A stretch of 64,000 nt of DNA from Achromobacter spanius. Lineage in GTDB: Bacteria > Pseudomonadota > Gammaproteobacteria > Burkholderiales > Burkholderiaceae_B. A program made the position numbers and the translations under genes. The first letter of the stretch is position 1, and each line of letters opens with the position of its first letter. Positions 17,304-26,839 of the stretch are shown here, piece after piece. The notes beneath the pieces are model-generated. The model worked only from the letters and a program-made list of their open reading frames with translations, was not told the DNA's origin and did no database searches. Location: the NCBI RefSeq assembly GCF_002812705.1, contig NZ_CP025030.1, positions 5,084,001-5,148,000 of the forward strand, given 5' to 3'.

Positions 17304-18296
17304 ATGGAAGACAGAATCTGCGTGATCGGCGCCGGCCGCATGGGCGAAGGCATCACCTTGTCGTACGTGCATGCCGGCCGCGAGGTGACGCTTATCGACA
17401 TCAAGCCAAGAATGGCCGCCGAGCAAGCCGAGCACCACGCGCGCGTGCGGGCCAACCTGCGGCGCGAACTGGGCACCTTGAGCCGGCTGGGCCTGCTGGA
17501 CGCCGCACAAGCCGACACCGCCATGCAGCGCGTGCGCCTGTGCGGGCGCGATGACGCCACCGCCGACGTGCAAGCCGCGCGCGTCGTCTTCGAAGCCGTG
17601 CCCGAACGCCTGGACGCCAAGCGCGACGCCTTCGCCTGGCTGGGGCAAGTCTGCGGGAAGGACGCCATCATCGCATCAACCACTTCCACGTTTCTGGTGA
17701 CCGAGCTGGCGGAACTGGTGCAATACCCAGAGCGCTTTCTGAACGCGCACTGGCTCAATCCGGCGTATCTGATTCCGCTGGTTGAGGTCAGCCGTGGGCC
17801 GCGTACGAATGATGCCGCCTTGCAAGCCTTGCTGGACGTGCTGCGTCAGGCCGGCAAGGTGCCCGTGCAGTGCGCGCCCTCGGCGGGCTACATCGTGCCG
17901 CGCATCCAGGCACTGGCGATGAACGAAGCCGCCCGCATGGTCGAGGAAGGCGTGGCCAGCGCCGAAGACATCGACACCGCCGTGCGCCTGGGGTTCGGTT
18001 TGCGCTTTTCGGTGCTGGGCTTGCTGGAATTCATCGACTGGGGCGGCGGCGACATCCTGTACTACGCCTCGCGCTACCTTGAAGGCGAGATCGGCCCGCG
18101 CTTCGCGTCGCCGGACGTCATCGCCCGCAACATGGAACAAGGCCGCAACGGCCTGCGCGATGGCAAAGGTTTTTACGACTATGCGGGCGTGGACGTGGAT
18201 GCCTACAAGATGGAACGCCTGGGGCAGTTGTGCAAGCGGCTGGAAATGATGGGGCTATTGCCGCGCGCGGGTGGTGCGCGCCAGCCGCCCCCTTAG
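17304..18296 (+). CDS. 3-hydroxyacyl-CoA dehydrogenase-like NAD enzyme
   Basis: The 330-residue protein has an N-terminal NAD-binding domain (CVIGAGRMGEGITLSYVHAG) and the 3-hydroxyacyl-CoA dehydrogenase motif HWLNPAYLIPLVEV with the catalytic His. The C-terminal dimer domain has GYIVPRIQALAMNEA and GKGFYDYAG. Related enzymes act on 3-hydroxybutyryl-CoA, L-gulonate or L-carnitine. The sequence does not decide among them. A GTG at 17295 that overlaps the previous stop is an alternative start. It overlaps the convergent beta-lactamase gene by 4 bases. Pairing with an octopine-dehydrogenase-type gene suggests a catabolic pathway for an N-substituted amino or hydroxy acid. Confidence 0.82.
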   Translation: MEDRICVIGAGRMGEGITLSYVHAGREVTLIDIKPRMAAEQAEHHARVRANLRRELGTLSRLGLLDAAQADTAMQRVRLCGRDDATADVQAARVVFEAVPERLDAKRDAFAWLGQVCGKDAIIASTTSTFLVTELAELVQYPERFLNAHWLNPAYLIPLVEVSRGPRTNDAALQALLDVLRQAGKVPVQCAPSAGYIVPRIQALAMNEAARMVEEGVASAEDIDTAVRLGFGLRFSVLGLLEFIDWGGGDILYYASRYLEGEIGPRFASPDVIARNMEQGRNGLRDGKGFYDYAGVDVDAYKMERLGQLCKRLEMMGLLPRAGGARQPPP

Positions 18297-19588
18297 TGCG
18301 CGTCCGCCTCAAGAATGCGATACGCCAGGCGCACGCGGGCTTCGTTCGGAATATTCCGATTGGCCAGGATCACCACGCCGACCTTCCTGGCCGGCACGAA
18401 CGCCACGTAGGCGCCGAAGCCGTTGGTGGAACCGGTCTTGTTGATCCACACATCGGCGCGCGGCGCCTGCGGCGGGGTCAAGGCCTTGGCGGGGTAGCTC
18501 CGGCTGTTCAAGGTGCCGGCGTTGGCGGCCAGCAGCGCTTCCAGCGTCACGGGGTACGCCAGTTGTTCCCACGCCAGGTCCTGCGTCATCGGGCCCACGT
18601 CGTAGTAACCCACGTGCGTATCCGCCAGCGCCTTGGCCATCACGGCGTCACCAATGACGCGCTTGGCAATCTTCGCTTCCCGCGCGGCCTTGGCGCTGAA
18701 TTCGCGCGGGGCAGACGCGACGCCCATGTTCGCGTCCACAAAACGGATCAGGTCGCTGGCGCTGGTCTTCACGCCGTAGGCTTCGTCGGCCAGCACGCCC
18801 GGGTTCACGCGCACCGGCGCGTTCTGCTTGTTGTAGCCCTGCGCGTAGTCGCCCATCCTGGCGGCCGGCACGTGGATATACGTGTTGGCCAAGCCCAGCA
18901 TGGGCAACAGCGTCTTCTCCATGGCTTGCGCATAAGGCTCACCCAGGCTCTTGGCCGCCACCACGCCCAGCATGCCGATGCTGGGGTTGGCGTAGGTGCG
19001 GTACGTGCCCGGCGCGTAGCGCGGCGTCCACGCGGCCAGGTAGGCCATCAGCTGGGCGTCGTTCGTCACCGCGTCCGGCACTTGCAAGGGAAAGCCTCCG
19101 CCCGTGTGCGTACCCAGGTGGATCAGGTTCAGCTTGCCGAATGCCGTGCCTTGCAAGGCCGGCACGAAGCGCGCCGGGCTATCGGTCAGCGACAGCTTGC
19201 CCAGCGCTTGGGCATAGGTCGCCAAGGTGACGGTAAAGGTCTTGCTGATGGAGCCTAGCTCGAACAGCGTGTCGCGGCTGACGGGCGTGTGCGTTTGCAG
19301 CGAGGCCACGCCATAGTTCCGGAATTCATGGTGGCCGTCGCGCGTGACGGCAATCGCCAGGCCGGCCACGTCGTACTCCTGCATCAGCGCGTGCACGGCG
19401 TCATCGATATCGACGCCAGGAGGCACCGGCTCGGCACGCACGGGCTGGCTGGAGGCGGCGGATTGATCGGCCGTTGCAGGCGACGAGCCCGCCTGAACGC
19501 CGGACACGGCCACCAACGAAAACACAGCGCCGCCGGCCACGGTGGCCAGGGCTTGCAAGAAGGCGCGTCGCGCGGCGTGAAACGTCAT
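18293..19588 (-). CDS. ampC: class C beta-lactamase (AmpC-like serine hydrolase)
   Basis: The protein (431 residues) has a signal peptide with a twin-arginine-like start (AARRAFLQALATVAGG) and the three active-site elements of class C enzymes: SISK (residues 113-116), YAN (199-201) and KTG followed by STNGFG near residue 380. HLGTHTGGG is also typical. It is about 40-50 residues longer than standard AmpC, mostly in a Ser/Ala-rich segment after the signal. No LysR-type ampR gene is adjacent, so classical induction is not evident. It is convergent with the dehydrogenase gene and divergent from the riboswitch-controlled gene. Confidence 0.87.
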   Translation of the reverse strand: MTFHAARRAFLQALATVAGGAVFSLVAVSGVQAGSSPATADQSAASSQPVRAEPVPPGVDIDDAVHALMQEYDVAGLAIAVTRDGHHEFRNYGVASLQTHTPVSRDTLFELGSISKTFTVTLATYAQALGKLSLTDSPARFVPALQGTAFGKLNLIHLGTHTGGGFPLQVPDAVTNDAQLMAYLAAWTPRYAPGTYRTYANPSIGMLGVVAAKSLGEPYAQAMEKTLLPMLGLANTYIHVPAARMGDYAQGYNKQNAPVRVNPGVLADEAYGVKTSASDLIRFVDANMGVASAPREFSAKAAREAKIAKRVIGDAVMAKALADTHVGYYDVGPMTQDLAWEQLAYPVTLEALLAANAGTLNSRSYPAKALTPPQAPRADVWINKTGSTNGFGAYVAFVPARKVGVVILANRNIPNEARVRLAYRILEADAH

Positions 19589-19930
19589 TCCTATCGTCCT
19601 CTTGGTTTGCGCCGGCCCAACAACGCAGGCGGCGCACGCGACATAGTACTAACCCTGAATCAATTACGACAGGAACTTGGCTATTCTCTACCCCGTCGAT
19701 TCAAAACCGCGTAGAAGAGATTGGCCCTTGCGGCCGGCGCCGACGGAGCAACCGCCCCGGAAACTCTCAGGCAACAGGACTGCGCGCGTCTAGACAATCT
19801 GGAGAGAGGCGCGGTGCGCGCCCACCGAAGGGGAACCCGCCGCAAAGCCGGCCGGGTGAAGCACTCAGGTATCAAAGACAGATGGGGTGCCGCATCCGTA
19901 TTGGTCGCGGCCACACCGTCTGGAGCCACC
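19589..19930. other. divergent intergenic region holding a riboswitch
   Basis: About 340 bases between ampC (minus) and the DadA-like gene (plus). The first 120 bases must hold both promoters. The remainder is a tandem glycine riboswitch and its downstream expression region, listed separately. Confidence 0.7.
19712..19890 (+). ncRNA. tandem glycine riboswitch
   Basis: Two aptamers lie in line. The first (about 19716-19807) has CCGGAAACTCTCAGGCAACA, GGAC and TCTGGAGAGAG. Its closing helix is AGATTG with CAATCT. The second (about 19808-19890) has CACCGAAGGGGAAC, GCAAAGCCGGCCGGGTGAA and CACTCAGGTATCAAAGACAG, then TGGGG. These are the conserved glycine-aptamer cores. A GC-rich hairpin can form between 19887 and 19915, just before the GGAG ribosome-binding site at 19922, and may be the expression platform. 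The controlled gene is the DadA-like dehydrogenase. Confidence 0.92.
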
Positions 19931-21178
19931 ATGCCTCGCATCGCCATCATTGGCGCCGGTATCACCGGCGTCACGTCCGCCTATGCCTTGTGCAAACTGA
20001 AATACCAGGTCACCGTCTACGACCGCCAGCGCTATCCCGCCATGGAAACGTCCTACGCCAACGGCGGCCAACTGTCCGCCAGCAACGCCGAGGTCTGGAA
20101 CAGCACCGCGACCATTTTCAAAGGGCTGCGCTGGATGCTGCGCAAGAACGCGCCGCTATTGCTGAACCCCCGGTTCAGTTGGCACAAGTATTCGTGGCTG
20201 GCGCCGTTCATGGCGCAAATTCCCAATTACCGCGACAACACCATCGCCACCACCCGCCTGGCGATCCAGGCGCGCCAGCACCTGTTTGACATGGCCGAGG
20301 CCGAAGGCATCGACTTCGACCTGGAACGCCGGGGCATCCTGCACATCTACCATGACGCTGCCAGCTTCAAGGCGGCGCACCGCGCCAACACGCTGCTGCA
20401 AGCCGGCGGCCTGGACCGCTACGCGGTGACGGCCGACGAAGCCCGCGCCATCGAACCCACCCTGCAAACCGGATGCCACGGCGGCTTCTACACGCCATCG
20501 GACGCCACCGGCGACATCCATAAGTTCACCCGAGGCCTGGCCCGCGCCTGCGAACGCCGTGGCGTGAGCTTCGTGCAAGACGCCGACATCGGCGCCATCC
20601 GCCCGCACAACGGCGGTTACGGGCTGGAGGTGCGGCGCAACGGCGGCACCGAACGCGAACCGCACGAGGCCGACGCCATCGTGGTGTGCGCGGGATCCGC
20701 CAGCCGACAATTCGCCAAGCTGCTGGGCGACAGGTTGAACATCTACCCGGTCAAGGGCTATTCGATCAGCGTGCACCTGGACGACGCCGACAGCCGCGCC
20801 GCTGCGCCCCGCGTCAGCTTGCTGGACGAAGCCGCAAAGATCGTCACCAGCCGCCTGGGCGACCGCTTCCGCGTGGCGGGTACGGCCGAGTTCAACGGCT
20901 TCAACCTGGACATCCGCGCCGAGCGCGTGCAACCCCTGATCGACTGGACCCGCAAGCATTTTCCCAACGTAATGACATCGCGCGTCGTGCCGTGGTGCGG
21001 CCTGCGCCCCATGACGCCCAACATGCTGCCGCGCGTGGGGCCGGGCAAGCGCCCGGGGGTGTTCTACAACACCGGGCATGGGCACTTGGGCTGGACGTTA
21101 TCGGCGGCGACGGCGCAGGTGCTGGCGGAGGGCGTCAGGGCGGCGTTTCCTTCGTCACCAACAGCGCATGCGGGTTGA
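19931..21178 (+). CDS. D-amino-acid dehydrogenase-like FAD oxidoreductase
   Basis: A 415-residue DadA-type enzyme: FAD-binding motif [19 protein letters not shown] at the N-terminus, [16 protein letters not shown] (the DadA signature), [11 protein letters not shown] in the middle, PVKGYSISV, and the C-terminal [16 protein letters not shown]. Family members oxidise D-amino acids or glycine to oxo acids and ammonia, passing electrons to quinones at the inner membrane. The start at 19931 is preceded by GGAG. A glycine riboswitch in the leader implies that glycine controls the gene and may be its substrate or signal. Its 3' end overlaps the convergent peptidase gene by 44 bases. Confidence 0.87.
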   Translation: MPRIAIIGAGITGVTSAYALCKLKYQVTVYDRQRYPAMETSYANGGQLSASNAEVWNSTATIFKGLRWMLRKNAPLLLNPRFSWHKYSWLAPFMAQIPNYRDNTIATTRLAIQARQHLFDMAEAEGIDFDLERRGILHIYHDAASFKAAHRANTLLQAGGLDRYAVTADEARAIEPTLQTGCHGGFYTPSDATGDIHKFTRGLARACERRGVSFVQDADIGAIRPHNGGYGLEVRRNGGTEREPHEADAIVVCAGSASRQFAKLLGDRLNIYPVKGYSISVHLDDADSRAAAPRVSLLDEAAKIVTSRLGDRFRVAGTAEFNGFNLDIRAERVQPLIDWTRKHFPNVMTSRVVPWCGLRPMTPNMLPRVGPGKRPGVFYNTGHGHLGWTLSAATAQVLAEGVRAAFPSSPTAHAG

Positions 21179-21689
21179 TGGCCCCGCCGTCATAAATTCC
21201 GTAATGCAGATGCGGCGGCGTTCCTTGGGCATTCCCCGTATTGCCGACATAACCCAGCACATCGCCCGGCGCCACCAATTGCCCGCGTTCAATGTCGGCG
21301 TAGCCGTCCAGATGCGCGTAGTAATGCCGTTGGCGGCCAGGGCCCAGCACCCATACCACCTGGCCGCCAAGCTTGTTCGTGCCCACCTGCATCACGACGC
21401 CTTCGGTCGTGGACAGCACGGGCGTGCCACGGGGGGCAAAGATGTCGATGCCTTCATGACGCCGGCCGTTCGACCGGGCGGCGCCCCAGGTGTCGGAAAG
21501 GCGCGCGGCGGACACGCCCTGCACCGGTACGGGCAATGACGTAGGGGCTTGCTGCCAAGCAAGGCGCGCCATATGCCACGGCGCGCGCGCCGCGTCGGGC
21601 AAGCGCGGCCACGCCCAGACCGCCAGCGCGGCCAACAAGGAAAGTACAACGATGCGCCTGATGAAGCGCAAGACAGGGTTGGCGTTCAT
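21135..21689 (-). CDS. M23-family metallopeptidase (LytM/peptidoglycan endopeptidase type)
   Basis: The 184-residue protein has one N-terminal membrane segment (about residues 12-30) and a periplasmic M23 domain. The zinc ligands are in [16 protein letters not shown] (H and D) and HLHYG. Such domains cleave peptidoglycan cross-links or, when degenerate, activate amidases. All ligands are present, so activity is likely. The start at 21689 was chosen because the only earlier option is a TTG. It overlaps the end of the DadA-like gene. The lactonase-like gene lies upstream on the same strand, ending 40 bases away. Confidence 0.85.
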   Translation of the reverse strand: MNANPVLRFIRRIVVLSLLAALAVWAWPRLPDAARAPWHMARLAWQQAPTSLPVPVQGVSAARLSDTWGAARSNGRRHEGIDIFAPRGTPVLSTTEGVVMQVGTNKLGGQVVWVLGPGRQRHYYAHLDGYADIERGQLVAPGDVLGYVGNTGNAQGTPPHLHYGIYDGGAINPHALLVTKETPP

Positions 21690-21729
21690 GAACGGTTCGA
21701 CGCCAAGCGGTCGGGGGGGTTCCCTGGTG

Positions 21730-22974
21730 TCAGGCAAACACCAGGCACACCGGCGTGGGCACCTGGGCCACCACGTCGGGGTTGTCCAGGCGCCCCGTTG
21801 CGGCTTCGATACGCAAGCGCAGGATCGAATCGCCCTTCTGGTTCAGCGCATACAACGCACCGCCATCCGGCGACATGCTCAGCGCGCGGGGAAAGCGCAG
21901 CCCTTCGGTCCAGACTTGCAGCGGCGTCAGCGCGCCGTCCGCGCCTATGCCAAAGACGGCAATGCTGTCCGCCTGCGGGTGATCGTTTTGCACGCGGCGG
22001 GTTGAAACATACAGAAAGCGGCCGGACGGATGCATGAGCAGCGCCGCCGCGTTACCCGTGCCGGTAAAACCGACGGGCGTGGCCGGGACGGTGTGGCGGT
22101 GTTCCAGCACACGGCCCGCGACGGCGTCATACCCGTGGCACGACACGCTGGCATCGAGCTCATTGACGACATACAGCAGCGCGCCGTCGGGATGCAGCGC
22201 CAGATGACGTGGCCCGCTGCCCGGGGGCAGTTCAGTGCGCCCGGAGAGCGACAAGTTGCCGTCTTCCAGCGTGAATGCATTGATGCGGTCGCTGCCCAGG
22301 TCGGTAGCCAGCACGCGCTGGCCAGTGGGGTCGAACAGCACCATGTGCGGGTGGGCGGACTGCTGTTCGGGACGCGGGCCGGAGCCGGTTTCCTTGACGA
22401 TGCCCGACACCGCGCCCAGCGAACCATCGCGCTGGATGGGCAGCACGTTGTAGGTGCCGCCCAGGTACTGCGCGGTGACCAGATGCTTGCCGTCCGGCGA
22501 TACCGCCAGGTGCGCTGGCGCGGTGCTGGATAGGGACAGCGGCTGCCGGTTCAACAATCGCAGGCTGCCATCCGAGACATCGATGGCATAGGCCTCGGCC
22601 GTGCCCCGGGGCAACCCTTGCCAGTGTTCGATCTCGTTGATGGCATACAGAAAGCGCCGCGTGGGATGCACGGCCAGATAGGACGGGTTGTCGCTTTCCA
22701 TTACCTGGACCAGCCGCCAGCCTTGCGCGCGCATCGCAAACACGTGGATGCCCGCGGACGGTGGCCCGCCTGCCGTGCCGCCCGGCGCATCGTGCGTGTA
22801 CGTGCCCACATAGGCAAAGCCGGCGGGATCGGCTAGGGATGCAAGCGATGCGGAAGATGTGGCCGATGCCGACGCGCCCATCGCGGACAGCCACGGCGCC
22901 GCCGCGCTCGCGGCCGACAAGCCACCGGCAAGCTGGATGAAGGATCTGCGCGGCGCGCTGAAGAAGGTGTTCAT
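21730..22974 (-). CDS. lactonase-family beta-propeller protein with Tat signal
   Basis: The protein (414 residues) starts with a twin-arginine signal ([10 protein letters not shown], about residues 9-18), so it is probably exported folded. The rest is a seven-bladed propeller of the 6-phosphogluconolactonase (Pgl/YbhE) type, with repeated SPDG, HPSG and [12 protein letters not shown] units. Cytoplasmic members hydrolyse 6-phosphogluconolactone. An exported version is unlikely to see that substrate, so a different lactone or a binding role is possible. The fold is clear; the activity is not. Confidence 0.82.
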   Translation of the reverse strand: MNTFFSAPRRSFIQLAGGLSAASAAAPWLSAMGASASATSSASLASLADPAGFAYVGTYTHDAPGGTAGGPPSAGIHVFAMRAQGWRLVQVMESDNPSYLAVHPTRRFLYAINEIEHWQGLPRGTAEAYAIDVSDGSLRLLNRQPLSLSSTAPAHLAVSPDGKHLVTAQYLGGTYNVLPIQRDGSLGAVSGIVKETGSGPRPEQQSAHPHMVLFDPTGQRVLATDLGSDRINAFTLEDGNLSLSGRTELPPGSGPRHLALHPDGALLYVVNELDASVSCHGYDAVAGRVLEHRHTVPATPVGFTGTGNAAALLMHPSGRFLYVSTRRVQNDHPQADSIAVFGIGADGALTPLQVWTEGLRFPRALSMSPDGGALYALNQKGDSILRLRIEAATGRLDNPDVVAQVPTPVCLVFA

Positions 22975-23005
22975 GGCAGGCTCCGGCAAGGCGAATCGTG
23001 CGTCA

Positions 23006-24535
23006 TCACGGGCGCACCGACATCGCATGGTGGAAGACATTATTCGGATCGTAGCGGCGCTTGACCTGTTGCAGGAAAGGATAAAGCTCGCCCTTTCCGT
23101 AATACAACTGCGGCCAAAAGGCATGCGCAAGCATGTCGCGGTCGGGGTAGTTGATGTAGCAGCCTTGATACCTATCCCCCGGATACGGCGTGCCCGCAAA
23201 CTCGGACAAGGCGGACGAGGCCGCCGGATCCGTATACACATCGCGGTAGAAGTCCGTCATCCAGCGCAAATGGATGGCGTCCTGGTCGGCGTGGGTCCAG
23301 TAGGTTTGGTATTGCAGCTTCATGACCGATTCACGCTGATGCACGGCGGTGTCGCGCAGGCGTTCGGGCCGGTTGATGGCGCCGCCATATGAGTCCACCT
23401 GCAACAACGACTGGCGCAGGTCGGCGCCGGGCATGTCGTGGGTCAGATGCGCATAAATGCGCGCGGATTCATGCGCGCTGAAGTTGCGCTTCATGTAGGC
23501 CGACTTGTATTTGCCGCGCTGATTGGGCCCCGAACCATTGAGCGTTTGCGTGGCCGCCAGCCAGTCGTAGCGGATAACCGTATGCGGCTCGCTGCAAAGC
23601 AGGTCGCCGCCCATGCGCGGGCGTGGCAGGCCCGGCGTGGTGGCGCGCGCGGCAACCGGCGCGCACGCACGGAAGCGGTCCAGGAAATCTTGCAGCACCG
23701 TCAGATCTCGGCAGGTGCCGTCTGGGTTGCAGAACTGCACGATCATCACGATCTGCCCCGCCGCCTGATGCGTGAGCTTCAGCAACGAGAACATGCCCCA
23801 GGTGTCGGCGGCCCTGCCCCGCGTTTCCCAATAGCTGCCGTAGATGTCCAGCAGTTGCGCAAAGCGCCGAGGCGTCATGCCGGCCCAGTCGAATGCGACG
23901 GTGGCGATAGCCACTTCGCGCGGGGCCTGCGGCAATGTGGCGAAACCATAGCTGGTGATCACGCCGAAGTTTCCGCCACCTGCGCCTCGGCAGGCACGAA
24001 ACAGGTCTGCGTCGCGCGTGGCGTCCACGGTGCGCGGTACGACGTTGCCGCCCGCGTCCACGGTCAGGATGTCGACCGCGCTCAACCAGTCGCACGCCAG
24101 CCCTTGCAGGCGCGACAGCAGGCCGTAGCCGCCGCCTGTGATGTGGCCGCCCGCCGCCACCGAATAGCAGGAACCGCCGGGCAAGGACACGCCATGACGC
24201 TTGTACAGGTCCAGGTCGCCGTTCCAGTTCTGCGAACCAGCCGCAATGCGCAGCAGCCCGTCGGATGACGGCGGCACGCGGTCCAGCAGGCTGAGGTCCA
24301 GGATGGCGCCGCCCGGATTGTTCGACACGAAGTCCTCATAACAATGGCCCCCGCTGCGTATCGTGGGGCGCTTGCCCTGGGCCACGATGCGGGCCAGGGC
24401 GCGGGCCGCGTCATCGGGCGTTTCACAGAGTTCGATGCGCGCGGCCGCATCGCCGGGCTGGGCGGGCCACCGCAGGTTGAAGCCCTTTTTCAGGGTCTTG
24501 TAGCGGGGATCGTCGTGGGTCACGCTGATGCTCAT
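23006..24535 (-). CDS. FAD-linked oxidase, berberine-bridge-enzyme type
   Basis: A 509-residue flavoprotein with a PCMH-type FAD domain ([18 protein letters not shown]) and the C-terminal BBE motif (YINYPDRDM, then [20 protein letters not shown]). The His of SGGHCYE and the Cys of [13 protein letters not shown] sit where the two covalent links to FAD occur in bicovalent BBE-like oxidases. Family members oxidise sugars, alkaloids or alcohols with oxygen. No export signal is apparent in the chosen start. A GlxA-type regulator lies upstream, transcribed in the same direction, and may control it. Confidence 0.85.
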   Translation of the reverse strand: MSISVTHDDPRYKTLKKGFNLRWPAQPGDAAARIELCETPDDAARALARIVAQGKRPTIRSGGHCYEDFVSNNPGGAILDLSLLDRVPPSSDGLLRIAAGSQNWNGDLDLYKRHGVSLPGGSCYSVAAGGHITGGGYGLLSRLQGLACDWLSAVDILTVDAGGNVVPRTVDATRDADLFRACRGAGGGNFGVITSYGFATLPQAPREVAIATVAFDWAGMTPRRFAQLLDIYGSYWETRGRAADTWGMFSLLKLTHQAAGQIVMIVQFCNPDGTCRDLTVLQDFLDRFRACAPVAARATTPGLPRPRMGGDLLCSEPHTVIRYDWLAATQTLNGSGPNQRGKYKSAYMKRNFSAHESARIYAHLTHDMPGADLRQSLLQVDSYGGAINRPERLRDTAVHQRESVMKLQYQTYWTHADQDAIHLRWMTDFYRDVYTDPAASSALSEFAGTPYPGDRYQGCYINYPDRDMLAHAFWPQLYYGKGELYPFLQQVKRRYDPNNVFHHAMSVRP

Positions 24536-24627
24536 GTCGGCTTGCCTCCCGGGCCTGGGAGTCAGGCCGCGACGCATCAAGGATAGGCCGAGAGCACTCC
24601 GAACATCTGTAAGAGAAGTCCGATTTT

Positions 24628-25590
24628 CTACTGATACCGTTCGCGATATCCCACCGGCGACATGCCGCAGTATTTATTGAAAATATCGCGAAACGCCTTG
24701 GTGTCGTTGTAGCCCACTTCGTACATGACTTCGGCCACACTCTTGCGCGAACTTTCCAGCCGTTTCTTGGCCGCTTCCACTCGCACGCGTTGCAGGTATT
24801 CCACGATGCTGTTGCCCGTGGCCTGCCGAAAGCGCCGTTCCAGCGTGCGGCGTCCCATGGCGTGGCGGCCGGCCAGATCTTCCACGGTGATTTTCTCCGT
24901 GTAGCGGCCTTCGATATAGGTCTGCACGGCGCGCACCACCTCGTCGGCGTGAGCCTTCTGGCCCATGAACACCGCGAACGGCAATTGGCTCTGGCGGCTC
25001 CAGTCCAGTTGGAAATACTTGGCGCACCAGATGGCGGTGTCGCGGTCGGTATATTTTTCGATCAGGTGCAGCACCAGATGCGCCGCGGAAAATGCGCCGC
25101 CGCTGGTGTAGACGCCGTTCTCGGCCATGACGACACGGTCGCTGATCCAGCGGACATTCGGAAAGAGGCTGGCGTACAGGTTTTGCGCCACCCAATGCAC
25201 TACCGCCTGCTGTCCGTCCAGCACGCCGCCCGCGGCCAACAACGCGGCGCCCACGCACAAACTGGCCACTTCGCCGCCGTTACGATGATGCGTCGACAAC
25301 CAGTCGATCAGCTCGCGGTTGGACTGGACCACGTCGGACACGGTGCCCAACAATGGCGGCGCAATGCAGATGTCGATGTGCGGCGCGTCAGCCAGCACCA
25401 GATCGGCCTGCACCTTGATGCGCCCCTCGTCCAGGCTGACCTCGCGCGTGAGCGCCAGGGTGCGCACGTGGAATTGGGGTTCGCGCCCTTGCGCGGCCAG
25501 GTAGTTGTTGGCCACCAGGAAGCCGTGGCGCGCGGTTTCCAGGGACGCAATGTTGGTGCCCGTGGGCAGAAGAAACGCGACGTTTTTCAT
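24628..25590 (-). CDS. GlxA-type transcriptional regulator (DJ-1/PfpI plus AraC domain)
   Basis: The 320-residue protein combines an N-terminal DJ-1/PfpI-like domain (about residues 1-190, with the [19 protein letters not shown] elbow that holds a Cys) and a C-terminal AraC helix-turn-helix (about 215-318, [20 protein letters not shown] and [20 protein letters not shown]). GlxA-type proteins often control quaternary-amine or aldehyde metabolism. The start was placed at 25590 because [11 protein letters not shown] is a natural first strand. An ATG at 25602 is equally possible. Its nearest likely target is the flavoprotein gene downstream. Confidence 0.87.
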   Translation of the reverse strand: MKNVAFLLPTGTNIASLETARHGFLVANNYLAAQGREPQFHVRTLALTREVSLDEGRIKVQADLVLADAPHIDICIAPPLLGTVSDVVQSNRELIDWLSTHHRNGGEVASLCVGAALLAAGGVLDGQQAVVHWVAQNLYASLFPNVRWISDRVVMAENGVYTSGGAFSAAHLVLHLIEKYTDRDTAIWCAKYFQLDWSRQSQLPFAVFMGQKAHADEVVRAVQTYIEGRYTEKITVEDLAGRHAMGRRTLERRFRQATGNSIVEYLQRVRVEAAKKRLESSRKSVAEVMYEVGYNDTKAFRDIFNKYCGMSPVGYRERYQ

Positions 25591-25770
25591 GACGCTAAGC
25601 ATACGCCCGCGCGTTGACGCAATCTACCCGCAAGAATGTCGCAATCCCCTATCTGAAAGCGTCGTCTATCCCGATAAAGTGGCGTTTACGGCCTGGGAGG
25701 CCGGACGGCGGCAGGCGTGGCCAGCGGGCGCGCCCCGCCGATACAACAACAGCGACCAAAGGAGTGTGCG

Positions 25771-26130
25771 ATGGAAGAATACGTAGATGGTTTCTTGCTG
25801 CCGGTGCCCAAGGCCAATCTGGCCGACTACAAGAAGATGGCAGAACAGGCCAAGGTGGTTTGGCTGGATCATGGCGCGCTGGATTACCGCGAATGCGTGG
25901 CCGATGAACCGGGCGGTGAAAACATGCGCTCGTTTGCGGAAGCCGCAGGCGTGAAGGATGGGGAAACGGCGGTCTTCGCCTGGATTCTGTATGCAAGCAA
26001 GGCCGACCGCGACCGCATCAACCCGCTGGTCATGGCCGACCCCCGCTTGGCCAATATGAGCGGTTGCGAAAACGTGTTCGATTTCAAGCGGATGTGCTGG
26101 GGCGGATTCAGCACTTTGGTAAGCAAATAA
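25771..26130 (+). CDS. DUF1428-family protein
   Basis: This 119-residue protein (EEYVDGFLLPVPKANLADYK, CVADEPGG, FAWILYASKADRDRINPLVM) matches DUF1428, a small ferredoxin-like dimeric fold of unknown function. A good AAAGGAG site precedes the ATG. The next gene encodes a VOC protein 119 bases downstream on the same strand; DUF1428, VOC/PhnB and DUF1993 genes are often found as small conserved genes near each other. No function is proposed. Confidence 0.85.
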   Translation: MEEYVDGFLLPVPKANLADYKKMAEQAKVVWLDHGALDYRECVADEPGGENMRSFAEAAGVKDGETAVFAWILYASKADRDRINPLVMADPRLANMSGCENVFDFKRMCWGGFSTLVSK

Positions 26131-26249
26131 AAAAAGTGGCGCGGCGTGTCGATATCGGCACCGCCCGTTCGTCGTATAGGCAGGGACCAGCCGGCGTGCG
26201 GCGCCGCTCCGTCCCCCACTCACCCCCCGACAATTTCCGGAGACGCACC

Positions 26250-26747
26250 ATGGCTACGCCCGCCACCACGCCCATTCCCGCCGGCATGCACACGCTGACC
26301 GCGCACATCATCTGCGAAGGCGCCGCCGACGCCATCGCCTTCTACAAAAAAGCCTTCCACGCCGAGGAGCTTGCGCGCTTGCCCGGCCCGGGTGGCAAGA
26401 TCATGCACGCGGCCGTGCGCATCGGCGATTCCGTGCTGATGCTGATGGATGATTTTGCCGAATGGGGCAGCCTGGGGCCGAAGGCGCTCAAAGGCACGCC
26501 CGTCACGCTGCACCTGTACGTGAAGGACGTGGACGCCGCGATGAAGCAAGCGCTGGACGCCGGCGCCACCATGGCGATGCCGGCCGAGGATATGTTCTGG
26601 GGCGACCGCTACGGCCAGGTGGTGGACCCGTTTGGTCACCGCTGGTCGATCGCCACGCACCAGTTCGACTACACGCCCGAAGAAATCCAGCAGAACATGG
26701 CCAAGATGGGCGAGATGTCGGGTTGCGGCGAGGCCGCCAAGAAGTAA
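26250..26747 (+). CDS. VOC/glyoxalase-superfamily protein, PhnB-like
   Basis: The 165-residue protein has the PhnB-type VOC fold: HIICEGAADAIAFYKKAFHA in the first half and VKDVDAAMKQALDAGA then WGDRYGQVVDPFGHRWSIATH in the second. These are paired beta-alpha-beta-beta-beta units that usually form a metal site. PhnB-like proteins are common and mostly have no known substrate. It follows the DUF1428 gene on the same strand. The start at 26250 has GGAG upstream. Confidence 0.87.
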   Translation: MATPATTPIPAGMHTLTAHIICEGAADAIAFYKKAFHAEELARLPGPGGKIMHAAVRIGDSVLMLMDDFAEWGSLGPKALKGTPVTLHLYVKDVDAAMKQALDAGATMAMPAEDMFWGDRYGQVVDPFGHRWSIATHQFDYTPEEIQQNMAKMGEMSGCGEAAKK

Positions 26748-26778
26748 ACCTGCCTGGCAGGCGGTGGGCACGCAGGGT

Positions 26779-26832
26779 CTGCGTTTGCTCAACGCCTTGC
26801 CTGCGTTTGCTCAACGCCTTGCCTGCGTTTGG
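26779..26832. repeat. 22-bp tandem repeat between convergent genes
   Basis: The unit CTGCGTTTGCTCAACGCCTT plus GC occurs at 26779-26800 and again exactly at 26801-26822, followed by a partial third copy. It lies between the VOC gene and the convergent DUF1993 gene. It is probably a slippage product with no assigned function. Confidence 0.75.
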
Positions 26833-26839
26833 TTGCCGC

